The notes under the pieces were generated by a model, which saw only the letters and a list, made by a program, of their open reading frames with translations, had not been told where the DNA came from and did no database searches. Made by a program: the position numbers and the translations under genes. From the NCBI GenBank assembly GCA_032622095.1, contig CP136069.1, positions 104,252,278 to 104,316,277 of the forward strand: a stretch of 64,000 nt of DNA, read 5' to 3'. This document shows positions 35,291 through 46,869 of the stretch, piece by piece (positions within the stretch are counted from its first letter, which is position 1; each line of letters starts with the position of its first letter). Source of the DNA: Siphonodentalium dalli (lineage: Eukaryota > Mollusca > Scaphopoda > Gadilida > Siphonodentaliidae).

Positions 35291-37827
35291 TTAGCTCAAC
35301 TTTACTTTGTAAAGTTTGAGCTATTGCCATGGCTTTGTCATCCGTCGTCCGTGTGTGCGTGTGTGCGTAAGGCGTCAACAATAGAGGCTACAGGTCGTAC
35401 CTTTGATCGGATCATTATGAAATTTGTCATAGCTGTTGACATCAACATTTGTACCGGAATGATTCATTTTGGGGTCATTCGAAAAAAAAACATGGCCGCC
35501 AGCAGCCATCTTTGATTTTACTCTTTGTAGATGGGAACGAGTTATTTTGGGGTCATTTGGACAAAAAACATGGCCGCCAGTGGCCATCTTGGATTTCAAA
35601 ATTTAATCCATTAGCACGGGCCACAGGTCGTACTGTTCGTCTGATCATCATGAAATTTGTCATGGATGATAATATTGACATGTAGATGGGAACAAGTAAT
35701 TTTGGGGTCATTCGGCCAAAAAACATGGCCGCCAGCAGCCATCTTGGATATTACTCTTTGTATGACTAAATTCTTTAGCACGGGCTGCAGGTCGTACCTT
35801 TAGTCTGATCATCATAAAATTTGTCATGGATGTCAACAATGACATGTAGATGGGAATGAGTCATCTTGGGGTCATTCGGCCAAAAAACATGGTCGCCAGC
35901 AGCCATCTTGGATTTTACTCTTTGTATGACTAAATCCTTTAGCACGAGCTACAGGTTGTACCTTTAGCCTGATCATCATAAAATTTGTCATGAATGTTGA
36001 TAATAACATGTAGATGGGAACGAGTCATTTTGGGGTCGTTCGGTCAAAAAACATGGCCGCCAGCAGGCATCTTTGATTTTACTCTTTGTATGACTAAATC
36101 CTTTAGCACGGGCTACAGGTCGTACCTTTAGTCCGATCATCATAAAATTTGTCATGGCTGTTGAAATTGGAATGTAGATGGGAACGAGTCATTTTGGGGT
36201 CATTCGGACAAAAAACAATGGCCACCAGTGGCCATCTTGGATTTCAAAATTCAATCCATTAGCACGGGCCACAGGTCGTACTGTTCGTCTGATCATCATG
36301 AAATTTGTCATGGATGTTAATATAGACATGTAGATGGGAACGAGTAATTTTGGGGTCATTCGGCCTAAAAACATGGCCGCCAGCAGCCATCTTGGATTTT
36401 ACTCTTTGTATGACTAAATTCTTTAGCACGGGCTACAGGTCGTACCTTTAGTCTGATCATCATCAAATTTGTCATGGATGTTAATATTGACATGTAGATG
36501 GAACGAGTAATTTTGGGGTCATTTGGCCCAAAAACATGCGGCCAGCAGCCATCTTGGATTTTACTCTTTGTATGACTAAATTCTTTAGCACGGGCTACAG
36601 GTCGTACCTTTAGTCTGATCATCATCAAATTTGTCATGGATGTTAATATTGACATGTAGATGGAACGAGTAATTTTGGGGTCATTTGGCCCAAAAACATG
36701 GCCGCCAGCAGCCATCTTGGATTTTACTCTTTGTATGACTAAATCCTTTAGCACGGGCTACAGGTCGTACCTTTAGTCTGATCATCATAAAATTGTCATG
36801 AATGTTAATAATGACATGTAGATGGGAACGAGTCATTTTGGGGTCATTCGGTCAAAAAACATGGCCGCCAGCAGGCATTTTTGATTTTACTCTTTGCATG
36901 ACTAAATCCTTTAGCACGGGCTACAGGTCGTACCTTTAGTCTGATCATCATAAAATTTGTCATGGCTGTTGAAATTGGAATGTAGATGGGAACGAGTTAT
37001 TTTGGGGTCATTTGGACAAAAAACATGGCCGCCAGCGGCCATCTTGGATTTCAAAATTTAATCCATTAGCACGGGCCACAGGTCGTACTGTTCGTCTGAT
37101 CATCATGAAATTTGTAATGGATGATAATATTGACATGTAGATGGGAACGAGTAATTTTGGGGTCATTCGGCCAAAAAACATGGCCGCCAGCAGCCATCTT
37201 GGATATTACTCTTTGTATGACTAAATTCTTTAGCACGGGCTGCAGGTCGTACCTTTAGTCTGATCATCATAAAATTTGTCATGGATGTCAACAATGACAT
37301 GTAGATGGGAATGAGTCATTTTGGGGTCATTCGGCCAAAAAACATGGTCGCCAGCAGCCATCTTGGATTTTACTCTTTGTATGACTAAATCCTTTAGCAC
37401 GAGCTACAGGTTGTACCTTTAGTCTGATCATCATAAAATTTGTCATGAATGTTAATAATGACATGTAGATGTGAACGAGTCATTTTGGGGTCATTCGGCC
37501 AAAAAACATGGCTGCCAGCAGCCATCTTGGATTTTACTCTTTGTATGACTAAATTCTTTAGCATGGGCTAAAGGTCGTACCTTTAGTCTGATCGTCATAA
37601 AATTTGTCATGGATGTTAACGATGACATGTAGATGGGAACGACTCATTTTGGGGTCATTCGGCCGAAAACATGGCCGCCAGCAGCCATCTTGAATTTACT
37701 TTTCTCTTCATGTCTTTTAACTAGTATTAGACATTCAACTTTCCACATTCCTAATCGCTCCATTGACTGTAATACATTAAATTATTCCCTTTCCAAGTTG
37801 AGCTACAGTGTCATTGACACTTTCATT
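35291..37827 (+). mobile_element. F1 Helentron-like element inside the hAT-like transposon
   Basis: Left hairpin 35292-35323 after a six-T run, CGTCCGTGTGTGCG tract, ~14 core monomers (35390-37690), then the right-end block ending AAGTTGAGCTA, AGTGTCATTGACACT, TTCATTT. It sits in a T-run of the zinc-finger reading frame, matching a T-T target. Internally, 35530-35980 and ~36990-37490 repeat each other, so the array grew in ~1.46-kb multimonomer blocks. Confidence 0.87.
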
Positions 37828-37829
37828 TC

Positions 37830-38258
37830 CACAAAACAAGACTTTGTCCAGTTGTAATGGCACTAATGCAGATGTCATAATATCGTCTGTCCAACCTTCC
37901 ACACCAGGCTCTAATTCAACTTCAACAATAGCAGCTTCAAGTGCTACAAACAATGCTATAATGTCAGCTGAATTAATATGGGCACTCAAGTGTATTGTGG
38001 CACATTATAGGCAGGAACAAACAGATTTTGGACACCGATATTAAAGGATTATCTGATAAGACTGATGATCTTGCTATGGAGGCAGAAGCTAAAAGAAAGA
38101 TCAACCTGATATTGGAGTCAAATGCCTTAAGAAAATCATGCAGAGAAAAGAAAGAGGATGTTGTGCTCATTGATAAGCAGTTGGACAAACTTCAACAGAA
38201 GTGTCGGAAAATTCACAGTAAATCCAGACTGTTTGTCGTGACGTTGTACATATGTTAG
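37830..38258 (+). pseudogene. Remaining parts of the hAT-like transposase
   Basis: From 37830 a Ser/Thr-rich linker leads to MSAELIWALKCIVAHY, a motif shared by this transposase group just before the catalytic region. The frame then breaks. From ~38025 another frame reads DIKGLSDKTDDLAMEAEAKR and continues as a Lys/Glu-rich coiled coil to ~38215, the usual C-terminus. So the catalytic middle was deleted between these blocks. Not functional. Confidence 0.55.
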
Positions 38259-38558
38259 ATATTATAATTCAATTTACATGCGTTGGACTTTGATGATTGT
38301 TTAAAAAAAAACTTGTATCAACAGTAGACTTTGAATCCTTTAAATGCTAGTATCAACTGTAATTCAAAGACAATGCTAATGTGAGTATGAGATTTTGAAC
38401 TTCTAATGTCTAACAGTGGCCGGGACACATCTAGTTTTCGGTATTACACCTCCCCTATTCACTATAAAAAAGTAATGGAATTTTTTTTTTAAAGTTCTTG
38501 AAAGTCATGAAAAAGTCATGGAATTTTGTTTCCAAAAAGCTGCAGGGACCCTGGTCCA

Positions 38559-38939
38559 TTTGTCTGTTCATCATCTGCATGTCTGTTCCAATCTGTAGAC
38601 ATGGCATATTTTTGGCCAATATAAATAAATTGCTAGATTTACATCCAACTTTTTCAGAAAAATAGGGCGGGAGGTCGAATTTTATTTTTTATGTTTTATT
38701 CTTCCTATCATAAATGATGTTTTATTCTTCCTAACATAAATGGTCATGGACAGTTCTTAATATTGAAGCAGTATCCTATCTGATATAATACAAGGTGATT
38801 TACATTGTACAATTTGATCAAAATTGTCTGACTAATGGGTCATTGAAATTTATTTTGACGGCTGAGGAATGAGAAAAAAATATCACATGTAAATCAAGAT
38901 TTTTTTTATATTGGCCTAATAGTATCAATTAATGTGATA
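38559..38939. other. Unannotated gap before LINE
   Basis: Contains an imperfect direct repeat TTTTATTCTTCCTA(T/A)CATAAATG (about 38694-38740). No gene seen. Confidence 0.4.
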
Positions 38940-41309
38940 AGTCCAGGTACTCAATTCGATCCAACGCAATTGAATATATCAAGCCAGACATTGTATGTGG
39001 CACTGAGTCATGGCTGAGTGGTTTGAAGCCAGGGAAACTACCGGACGTGGATACTCGAGTATTTATCATAACAAACAACAACATCGTATCAATTGACCAA
39101 CCACAACTAGTTACAGAAAGTGAGGTAGTGTGGACTATTAAGATTCAACTACACAACAAAAAAGAACTTATGGTCGGTTGCTTCTACATGCTACATCACT
39201 CTGAAAAGCTGGTAGATGAATTGTCAAAATCCATCCAGAAGATCACGAACAACAGCTTCAATGAAGTCCTCCTAGCAGGTGACTTTAATTGCCCTAACTA
39301 CAGCACACAGAACAAACTGATCCAGACCATGTCCAAATGCCAACTTACTCAAATACACAAGAGATGCTACGAGGGAGAGCAACATGTTAGACCTAGTGTT
39401 CACACCAAATCCTTTGCTTGTTATTAAAGACATCATCAAGCATCCCAGGTATATAGAACCATACAATGATTGTTACATATATAGAGATAAAACCCCACTA
39501 CCTGAAAACTCCACCAAGGAAGTGCTATATCTTTAACAAGGCATCATGGGGCGACTTGAAACTTGATGCTTCTCTGTGATATCTACCAGGAGAAGCTAGC
39601 CTCAGGTAAGAATGTGAATGAACTATGGAACATCCTGAAAACTGACCTGAAGGGCCTCCATGGAGAAACACATCCCATCCAAGACCATCAACTTTAAAAA
39701 CAAACCTCCATGGCGGACAAATAAGGAAAAACCAATGCTGCATTAAAGATCATGTGCCTGATCATTCTTTTGAATATTGATCCATGACAGCCAAGAGAAA
39801 GCAGAAATATTGGTGGAGCAATTCGAAAAAGTATTTACGAAGGACAAGTCTGGCCCAATGACATTGACCAACAAGCATATATCAAACACCATCAGACCAC
39901 TCACGATTGGTTGAGACAGGGTGACAATGCTGCTAAAAGAAGTAAACCCGGGGAAAGCATCTGGACCGAATGACGTACCAAATCTGGTGCTGAAAGAATG
40001 TGCAGAGGAGCTGATTCCTGGCCTCACCGATATCTTCCAGCTCTCCATCGACACTGGACTGTTACCTGACAACTGGAGAAATGCCAACATATCATGCATA
40101 ATCAATAAAGGTGACAAACATCAACCGGGGAACTAAAGACCAGTGTCGTTAACATCAGTGTCATGAAAAATTCTGGAACAGATCATATGCAATCACATCC
40201 TGAAACATCTTGAAGAGAATAATGTCTAACTCACCTAAATCACAGATTTTGTTTAGGTCATTCATGCGAAACACAACTGCTGACAAAAACAAATGACCTC
40301 TTAATGACATACAACAATGGTAAACAAACGGACTTAATCATACTCAACTTCTAAAAGGCTTTTGACACAGTTCCCCATAATAAGCTGCTATGCAAGCTAG
40401 ATGAATATGGCATGAACAATTGCATGCATGGCTCATGTCTTTTCTCACCAGAAGGAAAATGAACGTTGTTCTGTAGGGACACAGCTCGACCGAAGTGGAC
40501 GTTGACTCTGGAGTACCAGAAGGAACAGTGCTTGGACACTTTTGTTCCTATGCCATATAAACGACTTACCAAACACAGTATCATCAAAAGTATGACATTG
40601 GAGTACCATTGGAGACAAGGTCACCCTACAACAAGATCTCAGGAACCTCAAAACATGTTGTAAACACTGGTGCATGATCTTCAACCCAAAGGAATGCTAT
40701 GTACTGAGCCTCAAAGAGTAAAATATCTAAATTCTACCCACTGGATGGCGAAATATTTAGCCATGTCGACACAAATCATACCTTGGCATCCAGATATCTA
40801 AAGACTTGAAATTGACTGCAAAGAAAACAGCAAAGAAAACAAGCGCCACACTTGGCTTCCTCTGAAGAAATTTGAGGTTCATGCCCATAAATTCCAAGAA
40901 AACTGCCTACATATCCCTAGTAAGATTCATCATGGACTATGGAGCAATAGTGTGGGATACCTACCAACATATCTCCTCAACAAAGTCCAATTAAAGGCAG
41001 TGCGATTCATCACAGGAGATTACTGATCGAGAGAAGAAGGCAGCATGTCGATAATGCTAAAACAACTAACTGCCATCAATCCATGCCCATAAATCACAGC
41101 GTCTGAACTACTACTATAAGGTGACAGAGGGTCTGATACCAGCACTACCAATGAGTGACTTCCTGGTGAAGGCAAAGGAATGAAGGAGAATCAAACCGAA
41201 ACATCGTAAGTACTGTTACACCACAAACATACTCGAAAGGAGAGTAAACAACAACAACAAGTGTTTCGAACTACCACCATCATTCTGTGACCAATACAAA
41301 CATTCATTT
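38940..41309 (+). pseudogene. Decayed non-LTR retrotransposon (endonuclease and reverse transcriptase)
   Basis: Order of recognisable blocks: APE-type endonuclease KPDIVCGTESWL (~38985), LLAGDFNCPNY (~39270), NMLDLVFTPNPLLVIKDI (after a frameshift, ~39390); then reverse transcriptase VNPGKASGPNDVPNLVL (~39945), a DNWRNANI...KGD block with RPVSLTS (~40145), a KAFDTVPHNKLL-like segment (~40355), and a VPEGTVLG-like segment with shifts. The C-terminal TLGFL...RNLRF, DYGAIVWDTY block runs to ~40960. Stops and frameshifts throughout. The layout fits CR1/Jockey-type elements. F1 cuts it at 41310 and it resumes at 48491. The YADD box is not readable. Confidence 0.85.
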
Positions 41310-42672
41310 TTAGCTCAACTTTACTTTGTAAAGTTTGAGCTATTGCCATGGCTTGGTATCCGTCATGCGTGTGTGCTTGTGTGCGTGATTCGTCAACAAT
41401 TTCCTTTAGCACGGGCTACAGTTCGTACCTTTGGTCCGATTATCATGAAATTTGTCATGGATGTTGACATTGACATGTAGATGGGAACGAGTCATTTTGG
41501 GGTCATTCAGATAAAAAACATGGCCGCCAGTGGCCATCTTGGATTTCAAAATTCAATCCATTAGCACGGGCTACAGGCCATACTGTTCGTCTTATTGTCA
41601 TGAAATTTGTCATGGATGTTAATATTGACATGTAGATGGGAACGAGTAATTTTGAGGTCATTCGGCCAAAAAACATGGCCGCCAGCAGCCATCTTGGATT
41701 TTACTCTTTGCATGACTAAATCCTTTGACACGGGCTACAGGTCGTACCTTTTGTCAGATCATCATAAAATTTGTCATGGATGTTAACAAAGACATGTAGA
41801 TGGGAACGAGTCATTTTGAGGTCATTCGGCCAAAAAACATGGCCACCAGCAGCCATCTTGGATTTTACTCTTTGTATGACTAAATCCTTTAGCACGGGCT
41901 ACAGGTCGTACCTTTAGTTTGATCATCATGAAATTTGTCATGGCTGTTGAAATTGGAATCTAGATGGGAACGAGTCATTTTGGGGTCATTCGGACAAAAA
42001 ACATGGCCCGCCAGCGGCCATCTTTGATTTAAAAATTTAATCCATTAGCACGGGCCACAGGTCGTGCTGTTCGTCTGATCATCATGAAATTTTTCATGGA
42101 TGTTAATATTGACATGTAGATGGGAACGAGGTATTTTGGGGTCATTCGGCCAAAAAACATGGCCACCAGCAGCCATCTTGGATATTACTCTTTGTATGAC
42201 TAAATTCTTTAGCACGGGCTACAGGTCGTACCTTTAGTCTGATCATCATCATTTTGGGGTCATTTGGCCATAAAACATGGCCACCAGCAGCCATCTTGGA
42301 TTTTACTCTTTGTATGACTAAATCCTTTAGCACGGGCTACAGGTGGTACCTTTAGTCTGATTATCATGAAATTTTTCATGGCTGTTGAAATTGGAATGTA
42401 GATGGGAAAGAGTCATTTTGGGGTCATTCGGACAAAAAACATGGCCGCCAGCAGCCATCTTGGATTTTACTCTTTGTATGACTAAATCCTTTAAGCTACA
42501 GGTCGTACCTTTAGTCTGATCATCATGAAATTTTTCATGGCTGTTGAAATTGGAATGTAGATGGGAAAGAGTCATTTTGGGGTCATTCGGACAAAAAACA
42601 TGCCAGCTGCCATCTTGGATTTTACTCTGTGTATGACTAAATCCTTTACTGCTCATTTTTTACACTCCTTTT

Positions 42673-42703
42673 TAGCTCAACTTACTTTTGTAAGTTTGAG
42701 CTA
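42673..42703 (+). repeat. Internal F1 left-end hairpin
   Basis: Stem TAGCTCAACTTAC/GTAAGTTTGAGCTA with TTTT loop, followed by CCATGGCTTGGCGTCCGTCG and a GTGTGTGCG tract. No right end precedes it, so it marks an element joined head-to-tail to a truncated one. Confidence 0.8.
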
Positions 42704-43951
42704 TTGCCATGGCTTGGCGTCCGTCGTCCGTGTGTGCGTGTGTCCGTGTGTGCGTGTGTCCGTCAACAATTTCCTTTGGCGCGGGCTACAGGTCGTACCT
42801 TCGGTCTGATCTTTATGAAATTTTGCTTGAATGTTGACATGTAGATGGGAACGAGTCATTTTGGGGTCATCATCAGCAGCCATCTTGGATTTTATTCTTT
42901 GCATGACTAAATCATTTGGCGCAGGCTACAGGTCGTAGTTTTGATCGGAACTTCATGAAATTTGTCATGGATGTTAACAATGACATGTAGATGGGAACGA
43001 GTGATTTTGGGGTTGTTCGGCCAAAAAACATGGCCGCCAGCAGCCATCTTGGATTTTACTCTTTGCATGACTAAATCCTTTGGCGCGGGCTACAGGTCGT
43101 ACCTTTCGTCTGATCTTTATGAAATTTGTCATGAATGTTGACATTGACATGTAGATGGGAACGAGTCATTTTGGGGTCGTTCGGCCCAAAAACATGGCCG
43201 CTGCAGCCATCTTGGATTTTACTCTTTGCATGACTAAATCCTTTGGCGCAGGCTACAGGTCGTAGTTTTTATCAGAACTTCATGAAATTTGTCATGGATG
43301 TTAACAAAGACATGTAGATGGGAACGAGTCATTTTGAGGTCATTCGGCCAAAAAACATGGCCACCAGCAGCCATCTTGGATTTTACTCTTTGTATGACTA
43401 AATCCTTTAGCACGGGCTACAGGTCGTACCTTTAGTTTGATCATCATGAAATTTGTCATGGCTGTTGAAATTGGAATCTAGATGGGAACGAGTCATTTTG
43501 GGGTCATTCGGACAAAAAACATGGCCGCCAGCGGCCATCTTTGATTTAAAAATTTAATCCATTAGCACGGGCCACAGGTCGTGCTGTTCGTCTGATCATC
43601 ATGAAATTTTTCATGGATGTTAATATTGACATGTAGATGGGAACGAGTCATTTTGGGGTCATTCGGCCAAAAAACATGGCCACCAGCAGCCATCTTGGAT
43701 ATTACTCTTTGTATGACTAAATTCTTTAGCACGGGCTACAGGTCGTACCTTTTGTCTGATCATCATAAAATTTGTCATGGATGTTAACAATGACATGTAG
43801 ATGGGAACGAGTCATATTGGGGTCATTCGGCTGAAAAACATAGCCGCCAGCAGCCATCTTGGATTTTACTCTTTGTATGACTAAATCCTTTAGCACGGGC
43901 TACAGGTCGTACCTTTAGTCTGATCATCATAAAATTTGTCATGAATGTTAA

Positions 43952-45085
43952 CCCTTTGAACCCCAGCGGCCGGAATACCGGCCGCTGCGTGAACCTCCAT
44001 ATACCCTAGCGGCCGGTATACGGCCGCTGAACCGGCCATTATAACGACCGCCACGTGTTTATAGTTTATAGCTATGCGATTCAATAACAAATCGACGTCT
44101 AAACTCTAGTTATATATATCAAATATAAAAAGCCTGTTCAAATTATATTTATATGGTGAAGGGCCTCGATCGCATATCAAGTTGATTTCTTGGCGCATGC
44201 GCAGAGCAGCGAAATGCGAAATAAATGGTTTATAGCGTACTTATGCACGACATACCCACTAATATATGTTTAAATGGCCCCATAGACATCGGCGGTGGTC
44301 AGGGTGTGTATATGGAATGTCTACCCGCTATAGTATCGGGTAGGAATATATGCGCATGCGCAGAACATAGGTTGTAAATGACAAAAACATGCGTTTTAAG
44401 CGAAATGTGGTGTTATATATAGGACATATAGCTGCATCATAATTGCAGTTTCTTGCTAATGCCGGGTAGTTGTCTGGTAACCGTTACTAAGGAGAGATTG
44501 TGTGGCAAAGTGTCCTTATATTTTAATGATCATAGAATGGTCCATGCATAACATACATATGTATGCACAGTTTCAAACAGGTGCCACCATTGAACATATA
44601 CAGCATTATGCGACTAGATATTGTATAAATTAAGGAAACACTACCACTTAATGGTTAGTGCAGTGGTGTCATCCGTTCATTTGTGGTACTTGATTAGCAA
44701 CCGTTGCTATCTTAAATAATTAATTTCATTCGATCACTCTTAAATTCTTGTCGGATATATCTCAAATTTCACATTAGGGTATTATCGTCATCAAAAACAC
44801 AATCACTGGCATTGAGTTATGACATACCATGCTATAATTGCCTTTTCCAGTCAATTCGGGGTAGTTGCCTAGCAACCGTTACCAAGACGCTGCCGCGTGG
44901 CAAAGTCTTCCGATTTTATATTTATCAGTGATCAATGGGGAGGGGACCGGTAAAGTTTCATACCTGTGTCACAAATTGAACATAACCAACATCATCCAAC
45001 AAGACACTATAAAATTTAAAGGAAAATCCCACGAGGAACCCAGGGTCAGGGTGTCAGTCGTGGTAGGGCGTCAGGGTTCAAAGGG
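43952..45085 (+). mobile_element. piggyBac-like element, 1134 bp, inside an F1 monomer
   Basis: TTAA on both sides (43948-43951, 45086-45089). The left end CCCTTTGAACCCC faces the right end GGGTTCAAAGGG. Neighbouring monomers supply the empty site ATGTTAATAATGAC, so the boundary is exact. Two GC hairpins follow the left end: AGCGGCCGG-AATA-CCGGCCGCT and AGCGGCCGGTATACGGCCGCT. Inside, 44460-44525 and 44858-44920 share TAGTTG.CT.G(C/T)AACCGTTAC and GTGGCAAAGT. No transposase; the base composition is unlike the array. Confidence 0.88.
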
Positions 45086-46838
45086 TTAATAATGACATGT
45101 AGATGGGATCGAGTCATTTTGGGGTTATTCGGCCAAAAAACATGGCCGCCAGCAGCCATCTTGGATTTTACTCTTTGTATGACTAAATCCTTTAGCACGG
45201 ACTACAGGTCGTACCTTGAGTCTGATCATCATGAAATTTTTCATGGCTGTTGAAATTGGAATGTAGATGGGAACGAGTCATTTTGGGGTCATTCGGATGA
45301 AAAATATGGCCGCCAGTGGCCATCTTTGATTTCAAAATTAAATCCATTAGCACGGGCTACAGGTCGTACTGTTTGTCTGATTATCATCAAATTTGTCATG
45401 GATGTTAATATTGACATGTAGATGGGAACGATTAATTTTGGGGTCATTCGGCCAAAAAACATGGCCGCAGCAGCCATCTTGGATTTTACTCTTTGTATGA
45501 CTAAATCCTTTTGCACAGGCTACAGGTCGTACCTTTAGTCTGATCATCATAAAATTTGTCATGTATGTTAACAATGACATGTAGATGGGAACGAGTCATT
45601 TTGAGGTCATTCGGCCAAAAAACATGGCCGCCTTCAGCCATCTTGGATTTTACTCTTTGTATGACTAGATCCTTTAGCACAGGCTACAGGTCGTACCTTT
45701 AGTCTGATCATCATAAAATTTGTCATGGATGTTAACAATGACATGTAGATGGGAACGAGTCATTTTGAGGTCATTCGGCCAAAAAACATGGCCGCCAGCA
45801 GCCATCTTGGATTTTACTCTTTGTATGACTAGATCCTTTAGCACAGGCTACAGGTCGTACCTTTAGTCTGATCATCATAAAATTTATCATGGATGTTAAT
45901 ATTGACATGTAGATGGGAACGATTAATTTTGGGGTCATTCGGCCAAAAAACATGGCCGCAGCAGCCATCTTGCATTTTACTCTTTGTATGACTAAATCCT
46001 TTAGCACGGGCTACAGGTGGTACCTTTAATCTGATTATCATGAAATTTTTCATGGATGTTAACAATGACATGTAGATGGGAATGAGTCATTTTGAGGTCA
46101 TTTGGCCAAAAAACATGGCTGCCAGCAGCCATCTTGGATTTTACTCTTTGTATGACTAGATCCTTTAGCACAGGCTACAGGTCGTACCTTTAGTCTGATC
46201 ATCATAAAATTTGTCATGGATGTTAACAATGACATGTAGATGGGAACGAGTCATTTTGAGGTCATTCGGCCAAAAAACATGGCCGCCAGCAGCCATCTTG
46301 GATTTTACTCTTTGTATGACTAGATCCTTTAGCACAGGCTACAGGTCGTACCTTTAGTCTGATCATCATAAAATTTGTCATGGATGTTAATAATGACATG
46401 TAGATGGGAACAAGTCATTTTGGGGTCATTTGGCCATAAAACATGGCCACCAGCAGCCATCTTGGATTTTACTCTTTGTATGACTAAATCCTTTAGCACG
46501 GGCTACAGGTGGTACCTTTAGTCTGATTATCATGAAATTTTTCATGGCTGTTGAAATTGGAATGTAGATGGGAAAGAGTCATTTTGGGGTCATTCGGACA
46601 AAAAACATGGCCGCCAGCAGCCATCTTGGATTTTACTCTTTGTATGACTAAATCCTTTAAGCTATAGGTCGTACCTTTAGTCTGATCATCATGAAATTTT
46701 TCATGGCTGTTGAAATTGGAATGTAGATGGGAAAGAGTCATTTTGGGGTCATTCGGACAAAAAACATGCCAGCTGCCATCTTGGATTTTACTCTGTGTAT
46801 GACTAAATCCTTTACTGCTCATTTTTTACACTCCTTTT

Positions 46839-46869
46839 TAGCTCAACTTACTTTTGTAAGTTTGAGCTA
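46839..46869 (+). repeat. Second internal F1 left-end hairpin
   Basis: Same stem and same upstream junction as at 42673, offset by 4166 bp, showing that this junction was duplicated as part of a long block rather than created twice. Confidence 0.8.

Larger units (their letters stand above)
34658..38553 (+). mobile_element. hAT-like transposon, internally deleted, carrying an F1 insertion
   Basis: The left end CAGGGTCCCCGCGGGTCATG and the right-end complement CAGGGTCCCTGCAGC form short inverted repeats. GTCCA is duplicated at 34653-34657 and 38554-38558. CAGGG-type ends fit hAT; a 5-bp target fits the hAT5 subgroup rather than the usual 8 bp. Subterminal GTCATGGAA(A/T) words repeat near both ends. 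It encodes the two ends of a transposase (35071-35286 and 37830-38258); the catalytic middle is deleted. The F1 element splits the reading frame. Confidence 0.72.
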
